From: Alishewanella jeotgali KCTC 22429
GTDB lineage: Bacteria > Pseudomonadota > Gammaproteobacteria > Enterobacterales > Alteromonadaceae
Assembly: GCF_000245735.1 (NCBI RefSeq)
Contig: NZ_AHTH01000017.1
Coordinates: 1-64,000, forward strand
Reading direction: 5' to 3'
DNA length: 64,000 nucleotides
The translations under genes were made by a program, and so were the position numbers. Shown in pieces: positions 61,209 through 64,000 of this stretch. Each line of letters opens with the position of its first letter. Positions within the stretch are counted from its first letter, which is position 1. Below the pieces are notes generated by a model that was not told the origin of the DNA, ran no database searches, and worked only from the letters and a program-made list of their open reading frames with translations.

Positions 61209-63254
61209 TTAGCTGCGCTCCGCCACAGTGCTAAGCGACTGCTGATAGCCAGCTAACAGCGCTGCCCAGTCAGTATCCTGCCAGTGGAACTGGGCGAGTT
61301 TACCGCGCTCCTTATTAAAGGAGCGCAGCAGACGCGCTAAATTCTGCTCAGTCCACTGTCCCGGCTCACGGCGCTCGCACTTATCAAAATCAATCAGCCA
61401 GACCTTGCCAGCGCTATCCAGCATAATATTGCGACAATTCAGATCCGAATGATAAACCCCCAGCCGGTGCATCTGTGCGATCGCCTGGCCCACAGCCTGC
61501 CATTCCTCAGCAGTCATGGCCCTTTGCTGCAAAATCGCCGCCAGATCTTTACTGTCCGGGATCAGCTCAATCAGTAAGTCAGCACGATAAATTAAACCAC
61601 TACGCTGATAACGCGCGGCTACCGGTCTTGGCACCGCCAGGCCCTGCGCACGCATCCAGCTTAATAACTGGTATTCCTGCATCGCCCGGCTTTGTGCCAC
61701 CGGCTGCAGCCAGAATTGATCATGCAGCAGCTTGCCGACCAGGCCGCCACGGTAATAATGCCGCAGCACCAGTTTATGCCCGCCGTGTTGGACAAAATAG
61801 GCGGTATTGCGGCCGCTGGAGCTACCAATCACCGCTTGCTGCTGTTGCCACCAGGCACTTTGAAACTGCTCAGCGGCGATATCAGTAAAAAACGCCGGAT
61901 CGTACCAATAGCTGGCGTTACCGGCTTGCTTAGTCTGATAGGCTGACGTGTGCGCTAAAGGCTGGCTTGGCATAATGGTTCCTGCAACAAGAAGGTTGAT
62001 AGCATCCAGGGTGCGCGCCGTGGCGCCCTGCTGCCGGGAGAAAAACTGTTGGGCACGTTGCCCGAGCTGTTGACGTAAGCTGACATCGCTAAGCAGCTGA
62101 CAACAGCTGGCAAACAGCTGCTCACTATCGGCTACCAGCACCACGGCCTGCTGTTGCTGCAGCTGCCGGTACGCCTCATTAAAATTAAAAATATGCGGTC
62201 CGCTTTGTACTGCTTTGCCAAAGCAAATGGCTTCCAGCGGATTATGGCCGCCGCGCTCGATTAGACTGCCTCCGATAAACACCAGATCGGCCAGCTGATA
62301 CCAGGCCAGCAGTTCGCCCATCGAATCACCGACCGCAATTTCGGTGTCTGCTCCGGGTAACTGCCCGCTACTGCGGCGCCAGACGCTATACCCCTGGGCT
62401 TGCGCCAGCTGTGCAACCTTGTCAAAACGCTCCGGATGGCGTGGTACCAGTAACAGTAATAACTGCGGGAAGCGCTGTTTTAAGCGTGGATAAAGCGCCA
62501 GTAACTGCTCATCCTCACCAGCATGGGTACTGGCAGCGACCCACACCAGCCGCGATTTTAATAGCGGCGAAAATTGCGTTACCAGCTGCGCGGTTTGCGC
62601 TGGGATCGCCAATTCAAACTTTAGATTACCCGTCACTTGCAGGGTATTACCAAAACCCAGCGCCTGAAAGCGGCGGGCACTGGCGCGATCCTGGGTTAAT
62701 AACAGGCTGATATTATTCAGTAACGGCCGGGTTAAGGCACTAAAGCGACGATACCCCTTAGCTGAGCGGGCCGATAAACGGGCATTAACGACCACCACCG
62801 GAATGTGTCGCTTTCGGCAAGCAGCGAGTAAGTTAGGCCACAGCTCAGTTTCCACAATTACCAGCAACGTTGGCTGAAGCGCGTCTAAAAAGCGCCGAAC
62901 ACTGCCGGGATAATCCAGTGGCAAATAGCAGTGCTGCACACTCTCACCAAAGCGGCTACTGATGGTCGCCGAACCCGTTGGGGTCGTGCCGGTAACGGTC
63001 AACGGCAAGGTTGGATGCTGCTGTTGCAGCTGCTTAATTAACGGTGTGGCGGCAATAGTTTCGCCAACGGAGACCGCATGCACCACTATGCCGCCTGGTT
63101 GCAGCCCACGTTTTTTTAAACCCAAGCTAAAACGCTCTAGCAGACGCTGCCGGTACGCCGGGTCCTTGCGTGAGCGCCAATAGAAATACAGCAGCAATAA
63201 CGGCAATAGTAAATAAAGTCCGAGTTGGTAAAGCGCCAGACTAAACCGAGTCAC
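61209..63254 (-). CDS. waaA: Kdo transferase fused to Kdo kinase (WaaA-KdkA)
   Basis: A 681-residue protein. Residues 1 to about 430 are a complete Kdo transferase (GIVVHAVSVGETIAATPLIKQL; VTGTTPTGS; VIVETELWPNLL; FIGGSLIERGGHNPLE). Residues about 455-681 are a complete KdkA kinase: KLVLRHYYRGGLVGKL, then the catalytic loop HSDLNCRNIMLD and LIDFDKC. WaaA adds Kdo to lipid IVA on the inner membrane and KdkA phosphorylates that Kdo. In Haemophilus and Vibrio these are separate genes. There is no stop or shift at the junction (about 61950). Fusion would couple the two steps. Confidence 0.9.
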   Translation of the reverse strand: MTRFSLALYQLGLYLLLPLLLLYFYWRSRKDPAYRQRLLERFSLGLKKRGLQPGGIVVHAVSVGETIAATPLIKQLQQQHPTLPLTVTGTTPTGSATISSRFGESVQHCYLPLDYPGSVRRFLDALQPTLLVIVETELWPNLLAACRKRHIPVVVVNARLSARSAKGYRRFSALTRPLLNNISLLLTQDRASARRFQALGFGNTLQVTGNLKFELAIPAQTAQLVTQFSPLLKSRLVWVAASTHAGEDEQLLALYPRLKQRFPQLLLLLVPRHPERFDKVAQLAQAQGYSVWRRSSGQLPGADTEIAVGDSMGELLAWYQLADLVFIGGSLIERGGHNPLEAICFGKAVQSGPHIFNFNEAYRQLQQQQAVVLVADSEQLFASCCQLLSDVSLRQQLGQRAQQFFSRQQGATARTLDAINLLVAGTIMPSQPLAHTSAYQTKQAGNASYWYDPAFFTDIAAEQFQSAWWQQQQAVIGSSSGRNTAYFVQHGGHKLVLRHYYRGGLVGKLLHDQFWLQPVAQSRAMQEYQLLSWMRAQGLAVPRPVAARYQRSGLIYRADLLIELIPDSKDLAAILQQRAMTAEEWQAVGQAIAQMHRLGVYHSDLNCRNIMLDSAGKVWLIDFDKCERREPGQWTEQNLARLLRSFNKERGKLAQFHWQDTDWAALLAGYQQSLSTVAERS

Positions 63255-64000
63255 TTAGGCTTCCTGAGGCTTTCTGGCCGCGACAGCAAGCTGAACAAAC
63301 AGGCTTTCATACTGCTGATTCATCCGTTCGCGACTAAACTCGGTCAACGCCCGGGCTCGGCCGGCATCAGCCAATGGTTGCTGTAGTGCAGGATTAAGTA
63401 AACAAGCTTTGAGTAGCTGCGCCATTGCCGAGACATCATTTTCTGCCACTAACCAGCCATCTTCTCCATGCTTGATCACCTCCTGAATGCCCGGCACTTT
63501 ACTGCCGATCGCAATACACCCCGCAGCCATACCTTCTAACAACGCCAGAGGCATACCCTCGTAATGTGAACTTAACATAGCGATCTGGTTTTGTTGCAAT
63601 AACTCCGGAACATTCCGTACCACACCCAAAAACTTCACCTGCTGACCAATACCGAGTTGCTGCGCCAGTTTTTCCAGAGGCTTACGATGTAAGGCTTTAC
63701 CTCCACCGGCCAACAATAACTCCGGCGCTAAACCTTCCGCTTTGAGTAACGCGAGTGCCCGAAACAGGGTCGCATGGTCTTTCTGTTTTGAAAAACGCGC
63801 CACCATTACGATATTGGGTGCACGTTCTGTCAGACGAGGAACAGGCGTTTGAAAGGGCTGAGTGTTGATACCATTGGAAATTGCATAACAGCGCTCAGCG
63901 GGCATACCTTGTGCGAGCAGCACAGCTTTCACACCTTCAGAACATCCAACTATTGCGGCAGTTCGCCGGCTCAACCAACGTGACTGCGCTAAGCGCCACC
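63255..64000 (-). CDS. GT4-family glycosyltransferase, 5' end outside window
   Basis: The frame is open to base 64000, so the N-terminal part is missing. The visible C-terminal domain (248 codons) has ISNGINTQPFQ, IVMVARFSKQKDHATLFRAL, the E-x7-E motif in SSHYEGMPLALLEGMAAG (retaining GT-B), and GEDGWLVAENDVSAMAQLL. It likely adds a sugar to LPS core or a capsule; donor and acceptor are not predictable. It ends directly before waaA-kdkA, in one operon. Confidence 0.87.
   Translation of the reverse strand, partial: WRLAQSRWLSRRTAAIVGCSEGVKAVLLAQGMPAERCYAISNGINTQPFQTPVPRLTERAPNIVMVARFSKQKDHATLFRALALLKAEGLAPELLLAGGGKALHRKPLEKLAQQLGIGQQVKFLGVVRNVPELLQQNQIAMLSSHYEGMPLALLEGMAAGCIAIGSKVPGIQEVIKHGEDGWLVAENDVSAMAQLLKACLLNPALQQPLADAGRARALTEFSRERMNQQYESLFVQLAVAARKPQEA

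Overview
The window looks like a gammaproteobacterial chromosome, most likely of the Rheinheimera / Arsukibacterium / Alishewanella group (Alteromonadales-like Chromatiaceae). I base this on the core gene content and order: pilB-pilC-pilD-coaE-zapD-yacG, secA-mutT, a DUF721/DciA helicase loader, lpxC followed by the complete division and cell-wall (dcw) cluster, rsmI and lpoA-yraN-diaA-dolP, and a Kdo kinase domain for heptose-region LPS assembly. The genus is an inference; the class is well supported.

Layout. Positions 1 to about 8300 are an accessory array of small toxin-antitoxin (TA) modules: a zeta-type kinase with its partner, brnTA, DUF4258 with an MqsA-like HTH protein, ccdAB, prlF-yhaV (toxin frameshifted), a Doc-type module (toxin broken twice), a second brnTA, a solitary CopG-type antitoxin, and two HEPN/MNT modules in opposite gene order, then one lipoprotein gene. 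Almost every boundary between modules carries a short repeat that starts CCTTCGGGG and ends CAGATACCGAA. All recognisable copies point the same way although the modules lie on both strands. Two boundaries also share an identical 40-bp terminator. I think this cassette-like TA array is the most unusual thing in the window. No integrase or canonical integron attC site is visible.

Positions 8500 to 18600 hold a periplasmic solute-binding lipoprotein, a four-gene minor-pilin operon (fimT-pilV-pilW-pilX, with enlarged PilW and PilX and no pilY1), and the divergent pilus assembly operon pilB-pilC-pilD continuing into coaE-zapD-yacG. Positions 18200 to 39700, nearly all on the minus strand, run from mraZ through rsmH, ftsL, ftsI, murE, murF, mraY, murD, ftsW, murG, murC, ddlB, ftsQ, ftsA, ftsZ and lpxC to secA and mutT. 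They make peptidoglycan precursors, build the divisome and export proteins. A four-repeat MraZ box with exact 10-bp phasing lies upstream of mraZ.

Positions 40000 to 46400 form a small regulon that fits use of murein peptides: a MurR/RpiR regulator, a dipeptide epimerase, an NlpC/P60 endopeptidase resembling YkfC, and a TonB-dependent receptor. A shared 15-bp palindrome sits upstream of both the regulator and the divergent endopeptidase/receptor pair. Next come the RNase P RNA gene (minus strand), rsmI, the outer-membrane lipoprotein genes lpoA and dolP with yraN and diaA between them, and a set of housekeeping or little-known genes (DUF599, thioesterase, recQ, cytochrome c, 7TMR-DISM protein, YkgJ-type cysteine cluster protein, MDR oxidoreductase, DUF4862 protein, DsbA-like lipoprotein). 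The right end is a minus-strand operon with a glycosyltransferase cut by the window edge, a waaA-kdkA fusion gene, a YhiN-type flavoprotein and a small unknown protein.
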